Assembly (NCBI GenBank): GCA_013365365.1 | Contig: JABVXU010000220.1 | Coordinates: 1 to 64,000, forward strand | Direction: 5' to 3' | DNA from: Cruorifilaria tuberocauda | Lineage: Eukaryota; Nematoda; Chromadorea; Rhabditida; Onchocercidae | Length of the DNA: 64,000 nucleotides | In this document: positions 1 through 12,985 of the stretch, in pieces | Layout: each line of letters begins with the position of its first letter | Numbering within the stretch: position 1 is the stretch's first letter | Program-made: the position numbers and the translations under genes | Notes under the pieces: model-generated | The model's input: only the letters and a program-made list of their open reading frames with translations | The model's database searches: none | What the model was told of the DNA's origin: nothing

Positions 1-319
1 TTGTTATTGTAAGCTAAATGTATGTTTGAGGTTATACAAGCTTTGTTAATGCCATCATTTGTTTAATTAATGTTATAAGGTCAAATTATACGACTTTAAC
101 GGTCATCTTCTAACTTCAAGGATAAAAGAGGTCCCAACCTCCTACCATTGCTAAGACTTTGTATTAAGGAGTGTGGTTGGTTATCACAGGGTAAATTCAA
201 TTCCCTTCTACCCTGGCCCTGACTGATATCGTTATTGCTTGAAACTGTTTAGAATATTTCAAATTGTTAACGTTGATGTAATGCTGTATTATTCCATGTA
301 TCAAATTTGTTCTAATAAA

Positions 320-341
320 GGTTTAATTACCCAAGTTTGAG
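320..341 (+). ncRNA. Exact SL1 spliced-leader sequence (SL RNA gene or SL-containing pseudogene)
   Basis: These 22 bases are identical to the nematode SL1 leader (begins GGTTTAATTA, ends AAGTTTGAG) and are followed at once by GTAC, so the GT donor of an SL RNA is kept. SL1 is the exon donated in trans to the 5' ends of many nematode mRNAs, usually transcribed from multicopy genes linked to 5S rDNA. In 342-430 I see no AATTTTTGG-like Sm-binding site, and no clear 5S gene lies upstream in the window. It may therefore be a divergent SL RNA gene, an SL RNA pseudogene, or the 5' end of a retrocopied trans-spliced transcript. The 22-mer match itself is certain; its activity is not. Confidence 0.55.
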
Positions 342-3300
342 GTACACCCAAAGTATCAGCTATCACAGAAGTTAGCAGTTTGCTCACTTACGAATAGAGA
401 GAAAGATTGTCACGGTCAAAGAAGATCGACGACAATTACAGGAAAGAAAGAACGACTTAAATCTTGTCGCGGTTGAAGGAAATCCCCGACATCGGAAATG
501 GGCTTGACCTGATCTTTTACCGTTGTCATGGTGGGAAACGACGGAAGCGCGAGCGACCAATGGAACTGGTTCCTTTACTGCATTCATTTTCGAAATTTTA
601 TCTTCAATTCGAGATTATTAGATTTTTGACATTTACGGAAAATTGAAAATTGCAAGTTGATAGGATGTGGAAAAAAGCTTTGAGTGATTCGTTTTTTCTT
701 ATTCGAATTTCAGAATGTTGAAAGTGAAATTTCTTTGATCCGTTGAAATTCATTTTCCAGAATTCATATTTGAAAGCTTTATGGAGTAAAATATATTGAA
801 GTTTCAGATTCCGGAAGCTTCACACCATTACATCTAACGCCTGACAGTATTCTTCCTTTCTTCAGTCCATTTCTGTGTCGGTATGATCGTTAACAGATCG
901 TAACATCTCTTTTACTTTTGCATTACGAAATTTTGAAAAATTTTCGATTCATACAATACTTATAATTTACTTTGTTTCCGAATAGCAGAAAGCCTTCACT
1001 TTATTTTTTAGATCATTTACTGCAGTATTTTCCAAGTATTCCTTTTTTAAAGGAATAAAACGTATCGAATTTGTGGTTCCGCAGAAAGAATTTGATACAA
1101 TCAACAATAACTATATTGGTTTTCGATATCGCAATCCGGAAAAAATCAAGTATTTTCCGGAATGGGATCCATGCCCAAAGTATGAAGCAATCAGAATTTT
1201 TGCTTTAATGGATTTAATATACTTAATTCGAAACAGGAATTATGAAACTGAGAATCAGAATTTTTTAAAAATCCATGTTTGGAAAATTTCAGTATTCAAT
1301 TATTTGTTACAAAAAGCATGATTTAAAAATTATAATCAATTTCATTTCAGTACCATATTTTGAACTAATTAAGTATTTGGTTACTTATCTGGTTTGATAC
1401 TGTCAAATTTTGAATTGTTACAGAATTTCAGAGAGAATGAAAGCTTCACTTCATGTTCGAATGCAAGTATTAAATGCACATTGGAACAAAATTTATGTCA
1501 TAAGTGTTGCAAAGGAAGATATGTGAATGGAGCTTACCTACCTACCACCTGGAATGTTTCCGCTTGTTTGGTTCCCAGGTATTCTATCTTACATTTCCAG
1601 AATAACAGAGGTTAGCTTTACTAATTCTGCCATCAAATTGTTTCAATAATTTTGTTTCTTACTTTTATTTCTTTGATATCATTCGTTTACTGTTTTTAGT
1701 TTTGTTTTTACTACTATCTCTCTTACTCAGTTTGATACTAATCTTTTGTTGAATAAAAATTTAAATTAGAGTATCTTTTATATTTATTAAAACTTGAATA
1801 CATTCAAAATTTAATATAAAATTAGATTAGGAATTTTTCAAAAATATTATTTATAATTTGTGTCTATTCTAAAATAAATTAAATCAAATTAAAACGCATT
1901 GATAATTGATATTCAAGGAAAGAATGAGACATTATCAATGTTAGTTATCATATCACCGCATTACTTTTTCTCCGAGCGAAGTTATTGATTCGGTGATCGG
2001 TCTCCGGCGATTGAATGTTAAATTAACAGTATTTAAATTTACTCGGAAACCAGTAAGTAAAGTTGAAAAAATCCTAACTTTATTTTTTGCAAATTAAAAT
2101 GTTTTAAATGAAATTATAAAATAAATGAAATTTAATATTTTAATATTCCTTCGATAGTTGACGGGATTACTGATGGAAATTGATACTGAACAAATCACGC
2201 AACGTAAGTTTCTTCTTTCTTTGATTTCAAAATAATATTCAGCAAAGTAAACAAAATAAATTAGTTTGCTTATCAATTTTTATAATTTAAACAATTGAAA
2301 TTTGAGTGTTTCTTAAATTTTTCTCAAATTTTAAATTTTCAAAAAACAAAAATTTTTTTAAAGGACTTTGGCTCGATTGCCAGACTTGATGACACCAATG
2401 ATATTAATTAGAATTCACAGTGAACTGTGTGATAATGTTTTGAATATGCCTTTTATCAGTAGAGTGCTAACTCCGAAATATGTCGGATGGATACGAATTA
2501 TCTTCATCATCCTGAGAACATTTATTTTTATGGGATGCGGTATTTTTAGCCTCATAAAGCATTTCAACAATGTTAAACGAATTTCAATTACAGAACATTA
2601 AGCTCAAGCTTAGGTCGATTAATTAAAAATCAAACTTTATATTTTATCTTTACTTTCCTCCAATAAATCCAATAAATCATTCAGTAATCTTAGAGATAAC
2701 TTCTCTCGGAGAAGCCAAAATTATTTTAGTCTTAAATCACTTTGATCTTCTAACTTTTGATAAATACAGATAAACTCTAAGTCAAATAATTTGATTAAAT
2801 ACTTTGAAATGAATACTGATCACAAATAACTGCGAATATTGTACTTCGTGGATGAATCTTTCGTATTCATCTGATAAGACTGTAATATTCAATTAAAATC
2901 TTCAATAAGTTTTTTTAATTTAATTGGTTGATTTTCAAACTGCAGACTGCTTATTGCTTACTTGAACTTTTGAATTAAATTTAGATTTTTCACCAATGTA
3001 AAAAAAATTTATCAAAGTAAACGATGCATGCAAATGTTGAACATTCTGTCTGATTTTCTATTGAAATTCTTAAAATTGGATATAATTAAGATTGGCTAGT
3101 TTGATTATTAAAATAAAGAATAAACATTCTCATGGTTTCTCATGAGAACTTTCAAATTTTTGTCCTGGAGAGATTTAAAATTGTAAGTTATAGTATGTTC
3201 AATCATTCTCTGTTATCATAACCGTAGAATTTTACGTGTTAATTAGATTCAATTCAGACAGAGTTTGAAGGAAGAAATAAATATATGTCTATTTATTAAG

Positions 3301-4221
3301 TGATTTCAGTGTATTTTCATCTATGCATAAATTTTAATTAATAATTTGAGCCTAATTAAATGGTTAATCTGAAAATCCAATTTGCTTACTACCATAATAA
3401 TTTTTGAAGAGAAAAGAAAGGGAATTAGCAAGAGTGTCGTTATCCCTGTCTTTTACAATTGAAAATTGAAAATACATTTTGACGCAAAAGGTTTCGTTGT
3501 ATCTTATGCTATATCTTAACGAAGACAATACCATAGAAAGAAGGTTTATTATCTCAAGAATTTCGGTGTTATGAATTCATCATATTGCACTATGTAAGCT
3601 ACATGCATGCATGCATTCGTGGCAATTACTTATTTGCATTATTGTGTTGCTGATAAGGTGAAAGCTCTTAAATAATGTAGAATGCAAATGACACATTCAA
3701 TATAATATATAAATTGGTAAGACGGCAAGAAAGTGCGTTCCTTTTTTTTGCGCGTTACTTTCATTTTTTAATAAATTTTAGTATCAACAACTTTGAATAA
3801 ATAACTGAAATGATTTTCAATCTTTTAAGCAAAAAATATAATTTCAATTATTTTACAAACCAATTAATAAACAATAACTTGTGCATTTGACGCAAAAGCG
3901 AAGATACGAAGCCTCTTGCCTCAATAAATAGTATTTATCAGCGATGGGTTCAGGATGAAAATTTCATCGATATTTATGATCAAAATTTTTAAGCTAATCT
4001 AACAATATGCTAATTTTCCTAATAAATTTGACACTTAAAAATATATGCCATAATTAATTTAGTGAAAAAGGTGGAAAAAAGGCGAAAATTTGATCAAAAC
4101 CTAAAATAGCTTTCTTGAATATCCAAAACGCAATGAAAACTATGATAAATTGCTTTAAAATCATCCTGAATTACAATTATCATCTAACCCGTTACTGAAA
4201 TAAGCGCAGTAATACATGCTA
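342..4221. other. Intergenic, no supported gene
   Basis: About 3.9 kb of AT-rich DNA. Short ORFs occur at 1073-1321, 1394-1615 (cysteine-rich, preceded by an acceptor-like ttgttacag) and 2368-2601 (one hydrophobic segment). Attempts to splice them in a consistent phase gave stop codons, so they are not called. A small ATGC-type palindromic run lies near 3603-3616. It is also the 3' flank of the minus-strand CCP gene that ends at 4222. Confidence 0.5.
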
Positions 4222-7200
4222 TTATTGTGAGTGCTTGCGGGAATCATCATTTGCAGGGATGCAAATTCCAAAACCGCCATTTGGTGCCCAGCCATTCTTA
4301 TCACATATCAGCGTTGTTTCACCCTGTACTCGGTATCCTTTGTTACAGCTTAATAAGGCTGTTGTACCCATTTGATAATCTTTTGTATAATTATTGTAAA
4401 TGTAGTAAATCTGAAATATTAACCTCTTTATCATGTTAATTATTTTAATCTTTAAAGAGAAAAATTAAGTTTTCCCTTCTCTTTGTTTTTTAAATTTCAA
4501 AAATACACATCACAGAACTTTGTCTAATACTAAAATTGATTGAAAATGGATGGAAATTTGAAGAAAAATTATGACTAAAATAATGTTAACATTTTAAAAT
4601 TGATGGGAAAGGCAGCAATTAAGTTGATTAGATATATATGCATACCTTTCCATTTGGTGGAGGATTGAATGGTTCACAGGAATCACCGGTTTTGGTGTCA
4701 ACTGTGTGTTGACAGTTTCCGATCGATGGTAGCCAAACACCATCCCGGCAGTATATCATTTGTTTACCGTTAATTTCATAGCCAGTATCACATTGCAATT
4801 TTGCGCTGGCACCACTGTTATACCACTTTGTGTTATCACTGCCCTCATATATTATCTGCAATATCACTGCACTGAAGCAAAGTTAAATGAGGACAGTGAG
4901 AATTCGAACTAAGCTTTTCGGTGATTAACGCAGCTAAAAATATTTTAAATAATAAAGCAAATAAATAATTCTTAATGATTTTCGATGCTTTCTTAGCAAT
5001 TAAAATTAACCATTCCATTTGCAGGTGTAATGGGTACTTCGGAACATGCATTTGCCGGTTTAATTCTGCTTAAAGCAGATTGTTGTTGTTGTTGTTGTTC
5101 TGGTGCAGAGGGTTGACAGCTACCTACACCAGGCCAAGGTGACCAGATACCACCTTGACAATAGGATACCGATCGTCCCAATATTTGATATCCATCATCA
5201 CAAATCAAATTTGCTACTGTATCAGTTGCATATATATTATTTTTACTCACGTTACTATAATATATCTGAAATTATTTTGAATTTAATTTTTATAAAATTT
5301 TAGATAGAAATAAATCTTTAAACAACTAAACAACAGCGTTGTTAAACTAAATGAAATTGCATAAAATTTAACATTAATATTAATTATAAATTAAAAAACA
5401 TTATTTTTTCATATTATATAATTATACATTTCTTGTATTACTTTAAACATTATTGTATTTTCTATTTCTTTCCTCTGCTTTAAAAATATTGCAATCTAAA
5501 TTGAGATTTTAAAATTTTAAATCGAAAAATAATGTAGATGTGCACCTTTCCGTTAGAAACAGGTGGTGAAGTGGGACAGCCAAACGATGAGAACGTAGTT
5601 TGTTTCAATCCAGTTCTTAAATGACCTCTGCTATCATCTGCAATAGTAAAGTGATTATCAGGAAGTTAAGAAAATGTTTTCTGATAAATTAAGCATAACA
5701 TAAAAATGGGCAATAAGTGAGCTAATAAAATTTAAAATACGTGTTGGTGAATGTGCGAGATTGAAGTGAAAACTCTCGGTTAGCAATGAAGTTGAGTTGA
5801 AGTGAGAAGTGGATTTTTGGAAACATGCATAATTTATCTTACCTCCCAATCATCGATCACTTAATTACTACGAATAAGAAATTCCCGTAATGAATCATTT
5901 CAGTCTCAGAAATATTTATGAATTTTTTATTTTAATGTTAAAGACGAAGCATAACTTTCTTCTGCCATCTTTAAATTTCTTTTTTATTATCAACAGTGCA
6001 AAATGTTAATTCATGAAATTTGATTTTTACTATTTAACAATAGAAGTTCATTAATCGTTTAATTCTGAATATTATAACCATAGTGACATAATTTAGATAA
6101 GCCATTGGTTTATATTTATGTAAATATTATTGTTCTATTCACATTTAGTTATGAATAAATAATTCCTTAGTTAATTCTGTTCGATTCAACTGAAAAAAAC
6201 CAATTTACTGCGCGTCTTTCATAAGCAATTTCATACATTTGATGAATTGTAAACAATTTAAAATCGAATAAATCGATTAGATTCTTCCGATTCGCAATCA
6301 TTCATTCACCTACCATTCACTGGACATTGGCCAAGCAACAGAGGATCCCATGATCCATTGATGCAAGTTGATGATTTCCGTCCTATCGGTATGCTACCAC
6401 TATTACAGGTCAATATTGCTATTGTTCCACTCTCATACGGTGGCAGTATATTTCCCTTAATGGTCATTTTAAGGCTTTTTACTTAAATCATAGCATTCAT
6501 TCTTACACTTCTTGACTAAAATTCGAAATAAAATTCTAGTTTCACTGAAAAAATAACTCCTTTTAGCGTTTAATTAGCATAACTTACGGTCGAATACCGA
6601 ATTTGTCCATTTGCTACAGCAGGTAATTCAAACAGACATTGTCTTGGAATGGGAACTTCACTTATTCCTGATCCAATTATACCTTGCTGACAGAATCCTA
6701 AAACTGGTTGCCACTGTCCTAAAAAATAAAACAATTTTCATAATAAAACAAAAATAAAAGAATTTAGTATCAAATATCACAAATCATTCAAAAAGTTGCA
6801 ATTAAAAGTCTTATTTGCATTTATGTAATATCCAACCTTTTATGAATTAACTGAAATTCGATACAATTAATGTTAGCAACATTAATTCTCATTTAAATTA
6901 AACAAATTTTAATTAAATTTCCATCTTCCTCAATGGTATTGCAATTTCAATAAGTTTCCTACCATTCTTACAGGTTGTCTCCATCGGACCAACTGGAACA
7001 AAACCAAGATTACAAGCTAAACTAGCTGTTGTACTTGAAGCATATACGTTTGAGCTACTGTCTGAATATGTAATATCTCCATTAGGAGGTTTCGGTATAG
7101 GTATGCAAGGCAATTCTTTCACCTTTAATAGACCTAAAAAAGTTTTTTTAGACAAAAATTGTAACAAATATATTTTGAATTCTTTCAAGCATTTGAAAGT

Positions 7201-10200
7201 TAAAAAATTAAAATTAATTTCAATGAGAAGACTATTATTACTTTCAACATCACCGGGTGCAGGTACACAGTTCGCTAGAAGTAACGGTGTAAAAACGCCA
7301 TTGGTACAGATAGCAGTTGATAAACCAAGAAGAATATAATTCGGATTGCAAACAACGGTAGCCGTTGTACCGGTAGGGAATGGTCCTATATCTGAACCAT
7401 TCGAATATGTTATGCGACCATTAATAGGTGTTGGAAGTGCAGGACATTGGCCTATTTCAGGTACACTTATTGTACTACCAAGAGGTACACCTGCAATACT
7501 TAGTATCTTATTGATTATAAAAGTATTTCATTAATTCATCCCATGTTTTGTTATTCTTTTTTCTCAAAAACATTAAAAAACAGAAACAAATATCAGTACC
7601 AAAAAGCTTTGATCCTTTAGCAACACACTGTCCCAGCACCAAAGGTGACCAAATTCCATTTAAACAGGTTGATGACGTAATACCAACTGGCTTGAAGCCA
7701 TGATTACAGTTCATGTTTGCTACAGTTCCCGATGGGAACGGTCTGCTACTACTCGAGCCACTGCTATAGCTAATATATCCATTCGTTGGCGGTGTTATCT
7801 CAGTGACACAGCTACCAACTAAGGTTGCAATCGATGGCGATGAAACTAACGTTCTGCTTAATATTGCATTATTCAAATTATCAGGAAGAACTGAAAAAAA
7901 AATTAAGATCGAATATTCTGAACTAACATATTCTGAACTGACAATTGAAATATTTTGTAAAAAAATCTTTTTCACTTTTATAAAAATGTTTGGAAATATG
8001 GTAAAACAACAAGGATCTCATGATTTTTCATTAAGATTGCAATTGTATCGTATAAATACCAGCTTAAGCTAAAGTTAAAAATTACAACCTAAAATTAAAA
8101 GTACAACGAACTTCTTCTATCATATTGGATACATTGTGTTGGTATCGATGGGTACCATGCACCATTTTGACAGATAGCTATCACCGAACCTATTGGTATG
8201 TATCCGGAATTACACTTTATGTTAGCTCTTGTTAATGCTGGATATGGTGGATGAACTTCATTATTTGAATACAGAACAGCACCGTTTTCTGGCACAGGGT
8301 AATCATTCAAACAGCTAGCTAATTCAAGAACGGAACCTGAAAACATCCATTTCCTGCAAATTAGTAATCCATTACGAACTTCAAAACAACATGATTTTAA
8401 CCTATACTGATATTTTTCTTTTTCAAATGAATAAGTATATTTTAATATATTTGTTTTTTGGTTTTCTTTTTTTTCGAAATCAAAGATGGCAATTTCTGTG
8501 ATTAATATTTATTGCAAGTTTTTGTTGCTAAACAAAAAATCACAGAAAAATTTCCCGTTTATTTAACTATTAATTACTTTCTAGTTATTGTATTAGCACT
8601 GATTAATACTGTTTACTCTGAATTTTTCAAAATTTAAAAAATTTTAAGGAAGCAAGAAAAAGAATGCAACTGATATATTTTATTGCTTATTTGTTTTACA
8701 ATTGAATTGTATTACAGAAAAAAGTTGTGACATTGTTAAATTAACTTTTAAAAAACTTTAAAATTTGTTGTTTATTTCCTTTAATATTATTAATCAGATT
8801 TGTTATTTCTACAATAACTAGAATTTTCAAAACAGTGAAATGTCTATCATCAAATTGTTTCAATTAAGAGTCATAGGAACTTGGAACAAAATATAACTAG
8901 ATTAATAAATACATATATTTAAATTAAAAATATGCTGATTATTTGATATATCTACAAATCGCGTAATCGGAGAGTTGAATTAAACAAGAATAAAAAGAAT
9001 TCAAAATTTCATGAATGAAAAAAACTAAGGATTACTTGAGGAATTTTCGAATTGCGCTAATGAACATAGGCCCATTTCAGGTGGAATCCATGAACCGTTA
9101 TCGCACGCTGCTAACGATGGTCCGTGCGAAATGCCGTGAACGCATTCTAACGTAGCTAAAGTCCCAGACGGAAACGGACCCAATGCGCTGCCTATTTCGA
9201 TAAAGTCAAAATGCATCAATGACACGGTCAAATTTTGATCATTTCAATAAATTTTCATTAAATTTTAAAAGAAATTAGCAGCTCAGAAAAAAGACTAATT
9301 CAAACCTTTACTATAAGTAATGGTACCACCAACTGGACTTAGTAATCCAAACAAGCACGAGCTTCGAGGTGGAACTGATGGAATTGCTGATGGAAGAATA
9401 CAGACTCCCAAATTTGCTGGTTTCCAAATGGAATCTTCGCATATCGACAAAAGCGCACCTGAATTTATCGATTTTGCAAAAAAACGAAAGGATCAAAAGC
9501 TTTTGCTCTTCTTATTTTTGTGCAAAAATAAAACAAATTAATGGAATTGAGAAATAAAATTTGATGCAATCTTTAATGAAAAAACCTTAGCAATCTTTTA
9601 AAAATTAAACTTACGATATTCAGTCCAAGCTATACGTAAAATTTAATCCATAGATTGGATTTAAGCAATGGTTTTGCACTAATCGAGATATAAAAATTTC
9701 AAAGAAATTTCAGATGAAACATACCATAAATGGTGTAACCGGTATTGCAACGTACAACTGCAACAGTTTCAGATGGATAAGCTCCAACTGAATTTGGTTC
9801 ATTAGAATAGGTTAACTGACCATTTGAAATGATTGGATGACCAGTTGGGCATGGTCTCATCTCCTAAATAAATGGGATGATTTCAATGAGGTGTTCGATA
9901 ACAAATATAGAATGTACTGAAAATTGTCAATTGTACTAATAATATAGAGACTTTACCTGTCGTTTTTCTCTTTGGTCGCTTCGTCTAATATCCTAAAATT
10001 ATTGCACTTCACAATAGAATGATAATATCCTTATAATCGATCAGAAATTTCAATTCAATTTTATCCGAATTCAAATTGTCAAATTTATTTGACAGTCTTT
10101 CAACATTCAGAAGACTTTCAACTTGTCAGAATATGTTTCAAAACGAGAAATTCCCAGATTTCATTATTGAACTTCTCATTTGTTCTAATTTTTCACGTAA

Positions 10201-12985
10201 AAAATGAAAAGCAAGAAAGAGAAGAAAGAGATCATAAGGTGTAAAATATCTTTCGACAAGTTCCGAGAATTGGAGCAGGCGACCATCCATGCGGTTCACA
10301 TATCAGTACATCCACGCCATTCACAATATATCCATCAAAACATTCCAGTTCAGCAACTGTTCCGATAGTTACATTGGTTTCACTACCTATCAGGTACTTC
10401 ACCTGTATGATCGATGTATATTGCTTGTAAATTCATTTCAATTACTTTTTTCTTTTAAGGTTAATTTCAGCCTAATATCAAAGTTAGTAAGTTTAGCTTA
10501 GTAAGCATGGTAGGAAAATTTTCTTTTTGGTTTTGAAATTAAATCCAGTGAAATTGAAGCTGTGTTGTGATTAGAAACTAATCAGATAAGGAATTACATC
10601 CTACTTTTTATGAGGATTGTTTTAAATCTAAAGTAAATCCTTCATTTACACAATTTCTTATCTGTTATGAATGTTTGAATGAGCATTAAAAAGCTTAATT
10701 AGAGAATTTCCAGTAAACAAAAAATTTTTGCATTATGGGATATTAAGTCGGAAAATGTTACTAATCGAAATTCCATATATGAGTTCGATCTATTCATCAA
10801 AAAATAAAATCGAAAGAAGATGCAGTATGTAAGGTTGCAACATTTTCTGGATTAAATTTCTGGATCACTTGTAGAATTTAAGATTCTAAAATTTGCCCAC
10901 CTTGCCATTTTGCACAGGTGAAAGTGGTGCACAAGTTGTGTTACTGATTGATAGGCAGCTTCCAAGTTCCAAGGTGGACCATTGACCATTGTCACATTGA
11001 GCTTGTCTATTAAAAGTCGAACGGTAGTGACCATTGCATATTAAGTAAGCTAAAGTACCACTGGGAAAGTTCACGTCACCATATTGACTATATATAATAC
11101 GACCATTTTCACGGGATGGTATTGGTGCACAGCTTTTTGGTATTTCTAAAAAATTAAAATTTATTTGAAATAGTAAAATAAGCGATTAATTCATATTCTT
11201 GCTAATTAAACAATTTAGCAGTCAAACTTGATTTTATTTTAAGGATTCAGGTTTTGAATTATTCAACTTTCTAGAGACTCCCTTTTAAATTTATCCAACA
11301 CTAATTTATTTTTTTAATCTAATACATACCGGTAGAAAGTGGTACACATTCACCCAATTCATCCGATGGATACCATGTACCAGTGATACATGCTACTTGA
11401 TTTTGCATTGATGGCTTATAACCTTCGTCGCAACTTAATGTTGCAAAGCTTCCCATCACTATTGTCTCCGAAATTTCTGATGCTTCCGATAGCTTATAAA
11501 TTACCTATAAAATATTATATAAGCAAATAAATTTCATTATAGATATTTGTTAAAGACATTTTGTGGTATTATAAACTCTTTAAAAAATGAGTAAAATGGT
11601 ACTTGAAAAATCGATAACAATACGTAGTAAAATACGGTGTCATCATAAAGGAATTCGAATATAACAGTTACTTGTCCATTTGATACATTTCGAATCGGTG
11701 TGCAATCTGTGGGGTCTTTGGTTCCAGTGATTTTGTTGTCATTACTATTATCGCTATCACTACTACTATCTTTCCATCCGTAACAGATAGGATGAAGTTC
11801 TCGAACATAGCCATCGATCAGTTCATTTGCACGAAAGGAATAAGCATATCCTACAGGAATAACAAATAAGTATTTGAAGTGAGAAAAAGAAAAAAGTGTA
11901 AATTTGAGTTTAAGTTTTGGAACTTTAGTTTCAATTAGAATACAAACATCTTTATCTTTACTATTAATCAGTTGATTCCGATTCTTATATCGATAAATTG
12001 GCGCTTTAGCTCCACAATCTCCGAATGACCGGGCGCAAAAGAATTCTTTAGGCCCACTGATATCAACATAGCCGGATGGCGGTGTTTGTCCTTTATTATC
12101 TTGATGAAGTACAACGCCTGAATAGTACAAATTAAATATATAATAAACAATCATTATTTTTTAATTGTACTGAAGAATTTGGTTTCATACGAAGTTTTTG
12201 AATTTCCGAGTTTTCAACAAGAATTAAAATTTTTAAATTCAAAAGAATTAAAAATTTCAATGCTATATTTGAAATTTGCTTTTGTTTCCACATCTTAGTA
12301 AAATATTTTCCTTATCAAAAATGAGAAAAAAGATTATCAACCATCAATGGATCGGATATTCGTGGATAGCTTGAATGTGCAGCGTTTATTACATGCTGTC
12401 GGAATCCCACTATTTAAAAATATTTCATCCGAATTGGAATTGATGAAATATTCCTGTTTCAACTCGCTGCTACCAATACGGTAAATTTTTGATGTTTCAT
12501 TGGAATATTTTGTCCATATGAAGACTGGTACTATAAATATTACCACTTGATCATTTTCAATTATCATTCAAAAATTACCCAGTAGTAATTCAAAAGTGAG
12601 CAGTGGTTAATTTCACTAAACAAATGCTAATGAAGTTAGGTTAAGTTATATTATAAAAAGATCATGTGAGATAATATGCAATACTTTTATTTTGCCGTTA
12701 ATTTGATCATGTTAAAATTTAAACTCTTTTTTGAGAGAAAAGAATAAAATTAAGTTTATTTTTCTGTTTACAGTTTTATCATCGAGTTTGAGTGGAAAAA
12801 TAATGATAAGAAACACAAATAGGAAGATAATTTTTTTAATTAAAATAAAGTAATTGTAAAATTCGACAAAACTTACTAAGATTATTCGGATAACCACCGG
12901 ATGGACAAGTAATCGTTCGAGAATAAACTAACTCGATTATGTTTATTAAAAGAGTTAAATATATCCAATGATTACAGTGGAGCAT
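4222..12985 (-). CDS. Secreted multi-CCP (sushi) domain protein, 13 CCP repeats
   Basis: Coding exons in transcript order: 12985-12877, 12530-12342, 12117-11962, 11850-11672, 11504-11330, 11145-10901, 10402-~10258, 9992-9957, 9863-9725, 9458-9312, 9191-9036, 8336-8112, 7890-7600, 7490-7242, 7133-6963, 6718-6588, 6455-6314, 5637-5546, 5265-5011, 4855-4646, 4410-4222; about 1,210 residues. All junctions except the one after 10402-~10258 agree in codon phase and have GT-AG borders. The start MLHCNHWIYLTLLINII is a signal peptide. Residues of exons 2-4 form a region without an assigned domain (GDCGAKAPIYRY, later HPICYGW), loosely like DUF5648-type repeats. Then follow 13 CCP modules, each with four Cys, a PxxNG motif after Cys1 and a Trp before Cys4; only CCP8 has Phe for that Trp. 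A Gln6 run links CCP11 and CCP12. There is no membrane anchor at the C-terminus (ends SRKHSQ). CCP proteins bind other extracellular proteins, including complement factors. Domain identity is secure; the biological role is not known. Confidence 0.85.
10084..10089 (-). terminator. Candidate internal polyadenylation signal of the CCP gene
   Basis: AATAAA on the minus strand, about 143 nt after an in-frame TGA (10234-10232) that is reached if the CCP3 exon is read through. It could end a short transcript encoding signal peptide, N-terminal region and three CCPs (about 407 aa). AATAAA is common by chance in such AT-rich DNA, so this is weak alone. Confidence 0.3.

Noticed and set aside
1..320. 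Possible LTR or 5S rDNA tail before the SL1 copy (TG start, TTGTAAGCT near position 8)
   Set aside because: The resemblance is a few bases only. No partner repeat, primer-binding site or pol-like ORF is present.
1073..2601. Three ORFs with a Cys-rich segment and a membrane helix, as a possible gene
   Set aside because: I could not join them through GT-AG sites without stop codons, and no domain was recognisable.
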